Assembly (NCBI GenBank): GCA_017507105.1
Contig: JAFWBM010000052.1
Location: forward strand, 1 to 40,635
DNA length: 40,635 bases
Direction: 5' to 3'
Origin: Bacteroidaceae bacterium
Lineage (GTDB): Bacteria; Bacteroidota; Bacteroidia; Bacteroidales; Bacteroidaceae
Shown: positions 10,201 to 18,084 of the stretch, piece by piece
Numbering within the stretch: the first letter of the stretch is position 1
Layout: each line of letters starts with the position of its first letter
Program-made: the position numbers and the translations under genes
The notes under the pieces: model-generated
What the model was told of the DNA's origin: nothing
The model's input: only the letters and a program-made list of their open reading frames with translations
Database searches by the model: none

Positions 10201-10594
10201 TGAGCGCATACTTCTGTATCGTGAGCTGGACTCTATAACAAACGAACGAGACCTCTCGGCCTTCCGCAGCCGCATGCAAGACCGTTTCGGAAAGATTCCA
10301 CCCCAAGGCGAGGAGCTTATAAGGATGGTGACACTGCGCCGTAAAGCACAGGAGTTAGGAATTGAGAGAATATATCTGAAAGGTGGCCGTATGACACTAT
10401 TCTTTGTAGACGAAAGCAACAAGAGCTTTTATGCGAGCGAGACCTTTGGAAAAATTCTCCTCTTCATATCATCTACACAGTTCCGCTGTGCAACACGCAA
10501 TGACAACCACAGGTATGTCATATCAGTAAACAATGTAAAAAGTGTAGAAACAGCATTAGCATTCGTCGATGAAATGAGGAATTATACAAAATAA
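7256..10594 (+). CDS. mfd: Transcription-repair coupling factor Mfd
   Basis: An ATP-dependent translocase that removes RNA polymerase stalled at DNA lesions and recruits UvrA. It has an N-terminal UvrB-like region (about 1-330) and a CarD-like polymerase-interaction domain from about 430 (TGDYIVHIDHGIGKFGG). RecG-like helicase motifs follow: Walker A GDVGFGKTE near 580, DEEQ near 681, TATPIPRTL near 705, and the TRCF domain at the end. The 1112 residues fit the family. The ATG at 7256 is chosen over a TTG at 7244 because that TTG lies inside the -7 box. The mRNA would be nearly leaderless. Confidence 0.96.
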   Translation: MDSKELGHIYSTHPGVDALVRLAQEHKIGKSIIGGLSGSASAMCLAGLKSRIPYQSLLVIMNDSEEAGYFYHDLVQACGEDNILFYPSSFRRAIKYGHEDEANRILRTEVLSRLIDGQRKEGLIVVSHPDAISEKVVSQSDLEQKSISIAIGDCIERSTLETELAKLKFKEVTYVYEPGEFAVRGSLIDIYSYSSELPFRIDFFGDEIESIRTFEVETQLSKQKIDAATIVPKMAGNESTSVIKFFPKDTILVTKNIEHIKNCIGKLHDEGFSLQAKLSDDSVPQMPDLMTVAEFERFAASSTHWDLHTAHLESGTKVDFSTMPQPTFNKDFDLVASTFIDYIEKGYTIYFMTDDRRQANRLGAIFEERNGHIPFIAVDNTLHAGFIDNTIHAVFFTDHQLFGRFHNFRLRSERARSGKVALTLKELKEFKTGDYIVHIDHGIGKFGGLVRIPNGDNVQEAIKLIYKNDDVVFVSIHNLHKISKYRGKEGEPPAISKLGTGAWERIKERTKKKIKDIARDLIKLYSQRYREEGFAFSPDTYLQTELETSFMYEDTPDQHKATNDVKQDMERKRPMDRLICGDVGFGKTEVAIRAAFKAATDGKQVAVLVPTTVLAYQHYLTFKERLKDFPCSVDYLSRARSNAQSKEVLKKLADGKVDIVIGTHRLTGKDVKFKDLGLLIIDEEQKFGVSVKEKLRQMKVNVDTLTMTATPIPRTLQFSIMGARDLSIIQTPPPNRYPIHTEIHTFDAQIITEAINFELSRNGQVFFINNRVSNMHELENMIHKHIPDARVCIGHGQMEPLELEKRLYDFINHDYDILIATSIIENGIDIPNVNTIIINQAQSFGLSDLHQMRGRVGRGKRKAFCYMLTPPRDVLNSEARRRLEAIESFSELGSGMSLAMQDLDIRGAGNLLGAEQSGFIADLGYETYQKILAEAVRELKTEEFADILQEESCNNDNQFVNDCLVESDLELFFAPQYVPDSNERILLYRELDSITNERDLSAFRSRMQDRFGKIPPQGEELIRMVTLRRKAQELGIERIYLKGGRMTLFFVDESNKSFYASETFGKILLFISSTQFRCATRNDNHRYVISVNNVKSVETALAFVDEMRNYTK

Positions 10595-10636
10595 AAGCCT
10601 ATATTCGCAGAAAGAAAACAAAACACAAAAAGATAA

Positions 10637-12046
10637 ATGATGAGAATTAGTAAAAGAGCAACAAGCTGCATTGCCTCAATGCTTATTGCGTTGGGTGCAA
10701 TAGCACAGAGCAACGGCAGCATCGATGCGCAGATGCTGAAAGAGCTGAGCGACAGCTACAAGCCCACAAAGGCAGAGAAGGCGTTACAAAATGTAATGCT
10801 CAACAACAACGTAAACAGCATGGCCCTGAATCAGGAGAACCAAAACGAGATGGAGACCTATTTCAGCCACAGTGTAAAATCCAAAGGTATAAGCAATCAA
10901 GAATCGTCGGGACGTTGCTGGCTCTTTACCGGAATGAACGTTATGCGCGCCAAGATGATTGCAGAGCAGAATCTTGGAGTATTCGAATTCTCGCAGGTAT
11001 ATAACTTCTTCTTCGACCAGTTAGAGAAAGCAAATCTATTCTTGCAAGGTATTATAGATACACGCAAGAAGCCCTTTGATGACCGTACTGTAGAGTGGCT
11101 CTTCAAGAACCCTTTAAGTGATGGTGGAACTTTCACCGGTGTTGCCGACAATATAGCAAAATATGGTGTCGTGCCAAAAAGCGTAATGAAAGAGAGCTAT
11201 ACAAGCAACCATACAGCGACATTCAACAGCCTGCTCAAACGCAAGCTACGCGAATATGGAATACGCCTGCGCAACGCATCGGACGAGGGCAAAAAAGAGA
11301 AAGATTTGCTTAACATGAAGAAAGAACAACTTAAAGAGGTATACCGCATGTTGGCAACAGTATACGGAGTACCCCCTACAGAGTTCACATGGGCACCAAA
11401 AGACTCTAACGGAAAATATCGCGAAGAGCCGCAAAAATACACACCCCAGAGTTTCTATCAGAAATATATAGGATGGGATCTTCGGAACAACTACGTGATG
11501 TTGATGAACGACCCCACACGTCCCTATTGGAAGAGTTACGAAATAGAGTATGACCGCCACATGCACGACGGGCAGAATTGGCTCTATGTCAACCTCCCTC
11601 TCGAGGATATTAAAGAGATGGCAATAGCATCAATAAAGGATAGCACCATGATGTACTTTTCGTGTGACGTTGGTAAGTTCCTAGACTCAAAGAGAGGGCT
11701 CCTCGACCTTGACAATTACGACTACGAATCAATTTTCGATGTTGAGTTTGGAATGGACAAAAGAGAGCGTATCATGACTTTCGACAGCGGTTCGTCACAC
11801 GCAATGACACTGATGGCAGTGGACCTCGATAAAGATGGCAAACCTCTGAAATGGCAGGTAGAGAACAGTTGGGGTGCAAACTCGGGACATCGTGGAACTA
11901 TAATAATGACCGATGAATGGTTTGATGAATATATGTTCCGCCTTGTAGTAGACAAGAAATATGTTCCGGCAAAGGTTCTCGAGGTACTAAAGGAGAAACC
12001 TACCAAACTCCCGGCATGGGACCCCATGTTCACACCCGAAGAGTAA
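10637..12046 (+). CDS. Secreted C1-family aminopeptidase (bleomycin hydrolase/PepC type)
   Basis: A papain-fold cysteine peptidase of the C1B group. The triad is visible: C94 in SGRCWLF, H388 in SSHAMTLMAVD, and N410 in VENSWG. Unlike cytoplasmic PepC it begins with a signal peptide (MLIALGAIAQS), so it is exported to the periplasm or beyond. Such forms are common in Bacteroidales. It probably trims peptides taken up in the gut. The C-terminus (FTPEE) lacks the long self-blocking tail of yeast bleomycin hydrolase. It follows mfd by 42 bp and is likely its own unit or read through from mfd. Confidence 0.9.
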   Translation: MMRISKRATSCIASMLIALGAIAQSNGSIDAQMLKELSDSYKPTKAEKALQNVMLNNNVNSMALNQENQNEMETYFSHSVKSKGISNQESSGRCWLFTGMNVMRAKMIAEQNLGVFEFSQVYNFFFDQLEKANLFLQGIIDTRKKPFDDRTVEWLFKNPLSDGGTFTGVADNIAKYGVVPKSVMKESYTSNHTATFNSLLKRKLREYGIRLRNASDEGKKEKDLLNMKKEQLKEVYRMLATVYGVPPTEFTWAPKDSNGKYREEPQKYTPQSFYQKYIGWDLRNNYVMLMNDPTRPYWKSYEIEYDRHMHDGQNWLYVNLPLEDIKEMAIASIKDSTMMYFSCDVGKFLDSKRGLLDLDNYDYESIFDVEFGMDKRERIMTFDSGSSHAMTLMAVDLDKDGKPLKWQVENSWGANSGHRGTIIMTDEWFDEYMFRLVVDKKYVPAKVLEVLKEKPTKLPAWDPMFTPEE

Positions 12047-12161
12047 GAGTACATTCATTAAATGTAAATTATATAAGTAAAAACACTAAAAACGATATAA
12101 GTAGAGCATATAGAACAGATTAACATATTGCGTTCATGTTGAACTGTAAAACTATTCTCCT

Positions 12162-12278
12162 AACCTGAAAACCGCCAATTTGAAGCCACAGAGAATAAGT
12201 AGGTACAGTTCACATCATGTGTGGTGTGAACTGTTTGTGCTTATTCAGTGGCAAGGTTACTTGGCGGTGCCTCAGGTT
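12162..12278 (+). ncRNA. Long multi-helix hairpin RNA upstream of the HTH gene
   Basis: Five nested helices are exact: AACCTGA/TCAGGTT (12162-12168 with 12272-12278), ACCGCCAA/TTGGCGGT (12171-12178 with 12261-12268), GCCAC/GTGGC (12185-12189 with 12248-12252), GAATAAG/CTTATTC (12193-12199 with 12240-12246), and ACAGTTCACA/TGTGAACTGT (12205-12214 with 12225-12234). That is 37 bp with small internal loops and a 10-nt apical loop. Such nesting is not expected by chance. It could be a leader of the HTH gene or a free-standing RNA. A 6S-like RNA is an alternative, but the central bubble is small. The hairpin is near-symmetric, so the transcribed strand is inferred from the gene downstream. Confidence 0.55.
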
Positions 12279-12316
12279 ATGAATAAGAGCCCACAAACAG
12301 CAAGCACCACTTTTTT
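12221..12316 (+). terminator. Competing terminator-like fold before the HTH gene
   Basis: Three segments pair in order: GTGGTG (12221-12226) with CACCAC (12305-12310), CTGTTTGTG (12231-12239) with CACAAACAG (12292-12300), and CTTATTC (12240-12246) with GAATAAG (12281-12287). The last arm is followed at once by TTTTTT (12311-12316). This fold uses the 3' arms of the two innermost helices of the 12162-12278 hairpin, so the two structures exclude each other. The ATG of the HTH gene is at 12320. This is the layout of an attenuator; regulation is inference. Confidence 0.45.
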
Positions 12317-12319
12317 ATT

Positions 12320-12613
12320 ATGATACACATAGGAGAACTTATCAGAGAGAGATTGTGTGAGATTGAAAGGACACCTACATGGCTGGCAAAAAAAATAAAC
12401 TGCGACAGAACAAACATCCACAAAATCTTTCAGAGAGCAAGCATAGACACAGAGTTGCTTGCACGCATCTCAAAGGCGCTCGATTACAATTTCTTTATTG
12501 ATTTATCGAAAAACAAGAGCTCAAAGAGGAAGCAGCAATGGAGTTGCAAATATATGGAGAATGAGTTTCCACGAGCTATAATATTTACGCAAAAAGGATT
12601 TGAACTCATGTAA
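12320..12613 (+). CDS. Small orphan HTH (XRE-like) protein
   Basis: A basic protein of 97 residues with a Cro/C1-type helix-turn-helix at about 17-60 (TWLAKKINCDRTNIHKIF, then SIDTELLARISKAL), followed by a lysine-rich linker and no partner domain. It is likely a DNA-binding regulator. The codon before the ATG is directly preceded by T6 of the terminator-like fold, so there is no Shine-Dalgarno sequence. Its stop lies at the edge of the bidirectional terminator shared with the converging transporter gene. Target genes are unknown. Confidence 0.75.
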   Translation: MIHIGELIRERLCEIERTPTWLAKKINCDRTNIHKIFQRASIDTELLARISKALDYNFFIDLSKNKSSKRKQQWSCKYMENEFPRAIIFTQKGFELM

Positions 12614-12654
12614 CAGTAGCGGATAACCTTAATAAAGGTTATCCGCTACTGTTA
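12611..12654. terminator. Bidirectional terminator (HTH gene / transporter gene)
   Basis: A perfect 20-bp inverted repeat, TAACAGTAGCGGATAACCTT and its complement, with a 4-nt loop (12631-12634). It begins at the HTH stop codon and includes the last codons and the stop (12639-12641) of the converging transporter gene. Confidence 0.85.
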
Positions 12655-13601
12655 TGATTATGTCTATACAATTGATAAGTATTTACGATATTGTGCCATA
12701 GACTGTAGAATCCTCCGGCAATGGCAGTAACAGGAGTAAGGAAAGTATAAGCCAGCCATATAGCAAACACAGTATTCTTCTGTCCCAAAGCCTGACCACC
12801 GGTAATCTTCTCGCCACAGCCTGCAGCAATATAGCGCCCTACAGCAAACTGCAGCAGGCAACACACCAATGAGACTACTGCAATCCCAACTAAAACCAAT
12901 AACGACAAAGGTGTATGTGCTATTGCACGTGCAGTTACAGCAATGGCTAGCGCAAGTGCAACAAGCCATAGATAGAACGGCCAATTCCGCCCATGTTCAA
13001 CAACATATCTGTGAAGGGTTGGAAATATAAAACGTAAAATCTGGGCTGAGACAAGTGGACACAACAGCAGAGGGAACACCTTACCCATTATCAACATAAA
13101 TGATTGCAGAAAAGTCTCACCCTCAACCGGATGTATCAAAGTAAGAAAAAATGGAGTAGCACATGCCACAGCCAGGTTTATTAGTATGGTATATGAGATG
13201 AGCGATGCAGCACTACCCCCAAGTCTGGCCGTAATTACAGCTGCTGCCGTTGCAGTAGGACAGATAAGACAGAGCATTGCCGACTCTATAAGAACCTTTA
13301 CCTCCAAAGATAGTGAAGGAAACAGAAATAGAATCATGGATAGCAGAACAAGTGACAACAACTGGATAATAAGTAATCCGCAATGCCACCGTTTGAGCCT
13401 CAACTCCTCAACACGTACCTTGCAGAAGGTTATAAAAAGCATCAGAAATATGAGCATTGGCTGCACAAACTCAACAGTACGGACCACTACCGAGCGGTTG
13501 GCAGGCGATAAATCGAGTTCTACATAGAAGAGATAGGCAACAACTCCACCCAGCATAGCAATAGGCAACGACCAATCTTTCAAGAAACGATACACGTTCA
13601 T
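12639..13601 (-). CDS. Bile-acid:sodium symporter family (BASS) transporter
   Basis: An inner-membrane protein of 320 residues with about nine to ten hydrophobic helices. It has family-like features: LICPTATAAAVITARLGG in the first half and GQALGQKNTVFAIWLAY in the second, corresponding to the crossover helices of the BASS fold. The substrate is unknown. It is the last gene of the aromatic operon, 12 bp after nnr, so it may move an aromatic or keto-acid compound; that is only an inference from position. The C-terminus (HNHNSSG) is encoded by the terminator hairpin itself. Confidence 0.75.
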   Translation of the reverse strand: MNVYRFLKDWSLPIAMLGGVVAYLFYVELDLSPANRSVVVRTVEFVQPMLIFLMLFITFCKVRVEELRLKRWHCGLLIIQLLSLVLLSMILFLFPSLSLEVKVLIESAMLCLICPTATAAAVITARLGGSAASLISYTILINLAVACATPFFLTLIHPVEGETFLQSFMLIMGKVFPLLLCPLVSAQILRFIFPTLHRYVVEHGRNWPFYLWLVALALAIAVTARAIAHTPLSLLVLVGIAVVSLVCCLLQFAVGRYIAAGCGEKITGGQALGQKNTVFAIWLAYTFLTPVTAIAGGFYSLWHNIVNTYQLYRHNHNSSG

Positions 13602-13613
13602 ACTTCAATTACA

Positions 13614-15152
13614 TTAAAAATCGAATTTTTGTGGCAAGCCTTGATCCTTCTCCAGCATAAGCCAAGCCTCAGGAATATGCTCGATTATATCACCGGCCAT
13701 CAACGAACGCATACCGAGTTTGCATGCAGCAAGATCACCGGCTTTTCCATGTACATATACAGCAAGACGTGCTGCATCATATGCACATAACCCCTGTGAC
13801 AACAAAGAAACAATTATTCCTGCAAGAACGTCGCCACTACCGGCAGTAGCCATCCCTGCATTACCACAACGGTTATAGCAGAACTCTCCTTTACTTGAGA
13901 TGACTGCGGTATATGCACCTTTAAGTACCACACAAACCCTATTGGTGCGGGCAAAAATAGTTGCCTTCTTAAGAGCATCATAACCACCAGAAGATAGACC
14001 TGCAATGCGAGAGAACTCTCCGGGGTGTGGCGTTATGACACTGCCGGGAGGTAACTTTGCAAACCACTCGGGATATTCTGAAAGGATATTCAATGCATCG
14101 GCATCAATAACCATCGGCACATGAGAATCCTCTATAATCCTTAACAACGCTGCTGCACTATCAGGATGTCTGCCAATACCGGGCCCCACTGCCACTGCAT
14201 CATACCCTTTAAGAGAAGGAACTCTGGAAAAGTGGGTTTCGCAACTATCAATACTTGTGATTGCCTCGGGAACAGACGACTGCACTATAGAGTTATTACA
14301 ACCCGGCAAATGCACGGTCAACAATCCTAATCCCGAACGCATTGCAGCCTTTGCAGCAAGCGACGATGCACCGGCCATTCCATATGAGCCTGCTACCAAC
14401 AGAGCACGTCCATAGTCGCCCTTATGCGAATGACGACGACGCACAGAGAGCAATGGCAACAGCTCTTCCACCTCTATTGTTTGTGTAATAGACTCTGTCT
14501 GCTCCATAGCCTTGCTGCTGAGTCCTATATCCAATACTCTTAGATGGCCGACAAACGGTGCGTTATCGGCAAAAAGCATCGACAGTTTCGGAAATTGGAA
14601 TGTAAAAGTTACATCGGCACGCACTATGCTTTCCCTATCAACAGCAGTATTATCCTCGCCCATAAGTCCGGAGGGAATATCTACCGCCACGACAAAAGAG
14701 CCTGATGAATTAATATTCTTTATAATATCTGCATATAACCCTGTGACAGTTCTGTTCAAGCCACTGCCAAAGAGAGCATCCACTATTACTGTATCTTCGG
14801 ATAAAACAGGAAAGCCCTCAACAGATATATCATGAATTCGAACTACATCTTTACTTTTCAGGCGTCTAAGAGCCTCGGCACATGTATCCGAGAAATGAGA
14901 CTCCAAAGAAGGAGTATAGACCTCTACCCTATACCCCTTAGCACTTAACAGACGTGACACAACAAAGCCATCGCCACCATTATTACCAGAACCAGCAAAA
15001 ACAGCTACATGGCTCAACAGAGGGAGATAGTCTACAATGGCATCTGTAAGTACACACGATGCACGCTCCATCAAATCGATGGAGCTTATCGGTTCATACA
15101 GCATCGTAAGTGCATCTATCTCTTTTACAGCAGAAGTAGAGAAGATTCTCAT
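13614..15152 (-). CDS. nnr: Bifunctional NAD(P)H-hydrate epimerase/dehydratase
   Basis: Repairs hydrated NAD(P)H. The N-terminal YjeF_N epimerase domain (about 1-215) has GSGNNGGDGFVVSRLL. The C-terminal ADP-dependent dehydratase domain (about 225-500) has HKGDYGRALLVAGS, TPHPGEFSRI and the nucleotide-binding NAGMATAGSGDVLAG. The length of 512 is normal for the fusion. The ATG at 15152 is preferred over the adjacent GTG at 15155. It starts 4 bp after the aroQ stop, so it is part of the aromatic operon, although its role is general metabolite repair. Confidence 0.94.
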   Translation of the reverse strand: MRIFSTSAVKEIDALTMLYEPISSIDLMERASCVLTDAIVDYLPLLSHVAVFAGSGNNGGDGFVVSRLLSAKGYRVEVYTPSLESHFSDTCAEALRRLKSKDVVRIHDISVEGFPVLSEDTVIVDALFGSGLNRTVTGLYADIIKNINSSGSFVVAVDIPSGLMGEDNTAVDRESIVRADVTFTFQFPKLSMLFADNAPFVGHLRVLDIGLSSKAMEQTESITQTIEVEELLPLLSVRRRHSHKGDYGRALLVAGSYGMAGASSLAAKAAMRSGLGLLTVHLPGCNNSIVQSSVPEAITSIDSCETHFSRVPSLKGYDAVAVGPGIGRHPDSAAALLRIIEDSHVPMVIDADALNILSEYPEWFAKLPPGSVITPHPGEFSRIAGLSSGGYDALKKATIFARTNRVCVVLKGAYTAVISSKGEFCYNRCGNAGMATAGSGDVLAGIIVSLLSQGLCAYDAARLAVYVHGKAGDLAACKLGMRSLMAGDIIEHIPEAWLMLEKDQGLPQKFDF

Positions 15153-15155
15153 CAC

Positions 15156-15593
15156 TTATGCTCCCAATATACCACGCAAGAAAAGAATTCCCTCTCGATA
15201 GCCTTCGAACCCCTTACCGCTGATTGTCTTCTGGGCATACAATGAGACATATGAGAAACGACGGAACTCCTCACGCTCCGATATATCGGTAAGATGCACC
15301 TCAACAGTAGGCAGTGAAACAGCTTTGAGAGCATCCAATATAGCAATGCTTGTATGTGTGTATGCTGCAGGATTTATAAGAATAGCATCGAACCATCTGT
15401 ATGAATCCTGTATCTTATCTACAATCTCCCCCTCATGGTTAGATTGGTAGAACTCAACCTGTACACCGGCCTCGGCAGCACTCTCGCATATAAATTCTCT
15501 TAATGCTGCATAACTTCTATCACCATACATCGCTGGTTCGCGCAAGCCCAATAGATTTATGTTAGGACCGTTAATCACAAGAATCTTTTTCAT
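15156..15593 (-). CDS. aroQ: Type II 3-dehydroquinate dehydratase
   Basis: Converts 3-dehydroquinate to 3-dehydroshikimate. Family motifs: NGPNINLLGLREP at the N-terminus, the catalytic Tyr in the following loop (near residue 25), QSNHEGEIVDKI, INPAAYTHTS and VEVHLTDISEREEFR. About 145 residues is typical of the small dodecameric type II enzyme. The start is set at 15593 (MKKILVINGP). A longer in-frame form from 15617 would add eight residues not seen in the family. It sits between pheA and nnr. Confidence 0.95.
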   Translation of the reverse strand: MKKILVINGPNINLLGLREPAMYGDRSYAALREFICESAAEAGVQVEFYQSNHEGEIVDKIQDSYRWFDAILINPAAYTHTSIAILDALKAVSLPTVEVHLTDISEREEFRRFSYVSLYAQKTISGKGFEGYREGILFLRGILGA

Positions 15594-15658
15594 AGCCTCA
15601 CAGTTTTTGTTAATCATATATTGTCATTGGTACACGGCCATAATGACAGCCGCATACA

Positions 15659-16801
15659 TCATATAATCTCGGCATATGTACCGAAGTACTTGAACTGTTC
15701 TCCACTCTCGTGCAACTCGCACATAAGAGTAATGAACTCTTCGCTATAAACAGAAGCCTCTATATCAAAATAGAAACGATACTCAAACTCCCTTTCAGGA
15801 ATCTGACGACTCTCGAGTTTTACAAGATTGACTCCTGATGCATTGAAACGCGACATAACACGATATAGAGTACCGGGACGATTGGGTATAACCATCATTA
15901 TACTTGTACGGTCGGCACCGGGATATATCTGTGGCTCCTTCGAGATGCAGATAAACCTTGTATAATTGTTGTCTCTGTTCTGTACTGCAGTTACCAACGG
16001 CTGCAAATGATACAACTCTGCGCATAGACGTGATGACAACGATGCCTTTGTACGGTCTCCCGACTGAGCAATCATTCTTGCAGCCTCGGCTGTATTCTCG
16101 ACAGGTATTATACGTACATTTTTTAATGTAGAGAGGAAGTTGGAGCATTGGCTTATTGCCTGCTGATGTGAATAAATCTCTCTTATATCCTCAAGCTTTG
16201 TACCCGGATGCACAAGCAGAGAGTGATCTACCTTAAGGCGTATACTACGAACTATGCTTACATTATAATCGGACAAAAGGTCGTATATATCATTAACCGA
16301 ACCTGCCAAAGAATTCTCTATAGGTAGTACACCAAAACGACAAAGACCACTGCTGACAGCCTTAAATACACCTTCAAAATTACTCATATACATTATTTCG
16401 GGCAGGTCGAGCAGTCTCTCCGAAGCCAAATGTGCATATGAGCCTTCGCATCCTGCACAAGCAACAGATGCACGCTTAGGGAACGGTACAGGAGGTTGTG
16501 ATACAATCTTCTGTAAATCATCAAAGAAAGATGAATCACCCGACAATACACGTGTTTGGTAAGACTCACTCAAGGCAAATAATGTATGATAAAGAGTACG
16601 TCCGTAACCTTCGAGTTCGGGACCCAACCTTTTGGAGACATTCTGTAGTACATTACGTGCACGCGAAGGGTGATACACTACCATGTTATTCTCTTTCTTG
16701 TAACGAGCTATATCAGTTACTACCTGCATGCGATGCGCGAAAAGATCGCACATACTGTTATCAATCTCATCTATCTGCTTACGCAACTCATCTAAATTCA
16801 T
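15659..16801 (-). CDS. pheA: Chorismate mutase / prephenate dehydratase (P-protein)
   Basis: Converts chorismate to prephenate and then to phenylpyruvate for phenylalanine. Residues 1-88 form an AroQ-type chorismate mutase helix bundle (LRKQIDEIDN, AHRMQVVTDIARYK). About 112-285 is prephenate dehydratase, with GCEGSYAH, VLPIENSLAGSV and the catalytic TRF motif at 281-283. About 296-375 is an ACT domain (NRPGTLYRVMSRF, then ESRQIP), which normally gives feedback inhibition by phenylalanine. The length of 380 is standard. It supplies the mutase activity that the separate TyrA lacks. Confidence 0.95.
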   Translation of the reverse strand: MNLDELRKQIDEIDNSMCDLFAHRMQVVTDIARYKKENNMVVYHPSRARNVLQNVSKRLGPELEGYGRTLYHTLFALSESYQTRVLSGDSSFFDDLQKIVSQPPVPFPKRASVACAGCEGSYAHLASERLLDLPEIMYMSNFEGVFKAVSSGLCRFGVLPIENSLAGSVNDIYDLLSDYNVSIVRSIRLKVDHSLLVHPGTKLEDIREIYSHQQAISQCSNFLSTLKNVRIIPVENTAEAARMIAQSGDRTKASLSSRLCAELYHLQPLVTAVQNRDNNYTRFICISKEPQIYPGADRTSIMMVIPNRPGTLYRVMSRFNASGVNLVKLESRQIPEREFEYRFYFDIEASVYSEEFITLMCELHESGEQFKYFGTYAEII

Positions 16802-16818
16802 AATATCTATCTATTTAA

Positions 16819-18081
16819 TTAATTCAAAACAAGACCTCCCAGTGCGGCATAATCTTCAAAAAAACGAGGATAGGACTTTGCAACACATTCAGCCCCATTA
16901 ATTACAACCTCCTCTCCGACCAGTGTTGCAAGAATAGCAGCCGACATTGCAATACGATGGTCTCCGAAACTATCTACCTCACCTTTCACCGATGCCTTCC
17001 CTCCATACACCGAGAATGTATCCTCGCCTATACGGGAATCTATACCAAACGTTGCCAATGTTGTCTGCATGGCTGCAAGACGGTCACTCTCTTTATAACG
17101 CAACCGTCCAACATTTGTAAAAAGAGTCTCACCATCGGCTACAGATGCTGCCACTGATAGTATGGGAAGAAGGTCGGGAGTATCCATACAGTCGAGTTCT
17201 GTACCAAAAAGTTGCGAGGGGAAAGCAATAAATCCATCCTCATGCTCCTCTATAAAGGCACCCATATTACGCAGATGGTCTATTACACATCGGTCACCCT
17301 GAACCGAATCGGCAGCAATGCCACATACCTTTACGGGATGATTACCCACCACACCGGCAACCAGCCAGAATGCAGCAGAAGACCAATCACCCTCAACAGT
17401 CACCCTCGCAGGCAACTTGTAACTCTGATTCCCATTAATATAAAAGTTTCTTCCGCGACGTTTAATCTCTACACCAGCAATACGAAGTGTATCCAATGTC
17501 ATCTCAATATACGATGCACTTGTGATATTACCGGTAAGTTCTATTTCACTGTTATTAGAGGCAAGTGGTAGAGCAAAAAGCAGGCCTGTCAGATACTGCG
17601 ACGACAAAGAGCCGCTTAGCTGATAACTACCGCCACAAAGCATCCCCTCACAAGTAAGAGGCAGTTCACGAGATTCCTCATGCCGATGAAAAACAACCCC
17701 ATGCTGCGATAGGACATCCAATAATGCCCCATTAGGACGTTGCGGCAGTTTACCACTGCCTACAAAGGTTGCGTCGGCACCCAACACAGCTGCAACAGAC
17801 AGCAGGAAACGTAATGTCGAGCCACTCTCACCACAGTCGAGCAGACCATTTTTCTTAAGTTCTATGGGGTATACCTTAAAACATCCACCCTCATATACTA
17901 TATGGGCACCAAGAGAGTTAAGGCAGTTCATCGTAGCCACAAGGTCGTCATTCAATGCGCTACATGACACATTACACTCTTTACTACCCAACGCTGCAGA
18001 TATAAGCATACGGTGGGCCTGTGACTTCGATGGTGGTACTACAACTGCGCCACTCAAGTTACCTTTCAACCTAACATCCAT
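16819..18081 (-). CDS. aroA: 3-phosphoshikimate 1-carboxyvinyltransferase (EPSP synthase)
   Basis: Joins phosphoenolpyruvate to shikimate 3-phosphate. Substrate-binding motifs are intact: PPSKSQAHR (K19, S20, R24), ESGSTLRFLLSV, DWSSAAFWLV, RYKESDRLAAM and FGDHRIAMSAAI. The 420 residues agree with the family. It follows aroB by only 3 bp and precedes pheA by 17 bp. Glyphosate-sensitivity class is not called. Confidence 0.95.
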   Translation of the reverse strand: MDVRLKGNLSGAVVVPPSKSQAHRMLISAALGSKECNVSCSALNDDLVATMNCLNSLGAHIVYEGGCFKVYPIELKKNGLLDCGESGSTLRFLLSVAAVLGADATFVGSGKLPQRPNGALLDVLSQHGVVFHRHEESRELPLTCEGMLCGGSYQLSGSLSSQYLTGLLFALPLASNNSEIELTGNITSASYIEMTLDTLRIAGVEIKRRGRNFYINGNQSYKLPARVTVEGDWSSAAFWLVAGVVGNHPVKVCGIAADSVQGDRCVIDHLRNMGAFIEEHEDGFIAFPSQLFGTELDCMDTPDLLPILSVAASVADGETLFTNVGRLRYKESDRLAAMQTTLATFGIDSRIGEDTFSVYGGKASVKGEVDSFGDHRIAMSAAILATLVGEEVVINGAECVAKSYPRFFEDYAALGGLVLN

Positions 18082-18084
18082 CTC

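Noticed and set aside
12162..12316. Retron or attC-like cassette
   Set aside because: No reverse transcriptase or integrase gene nearby, and no cassette array.
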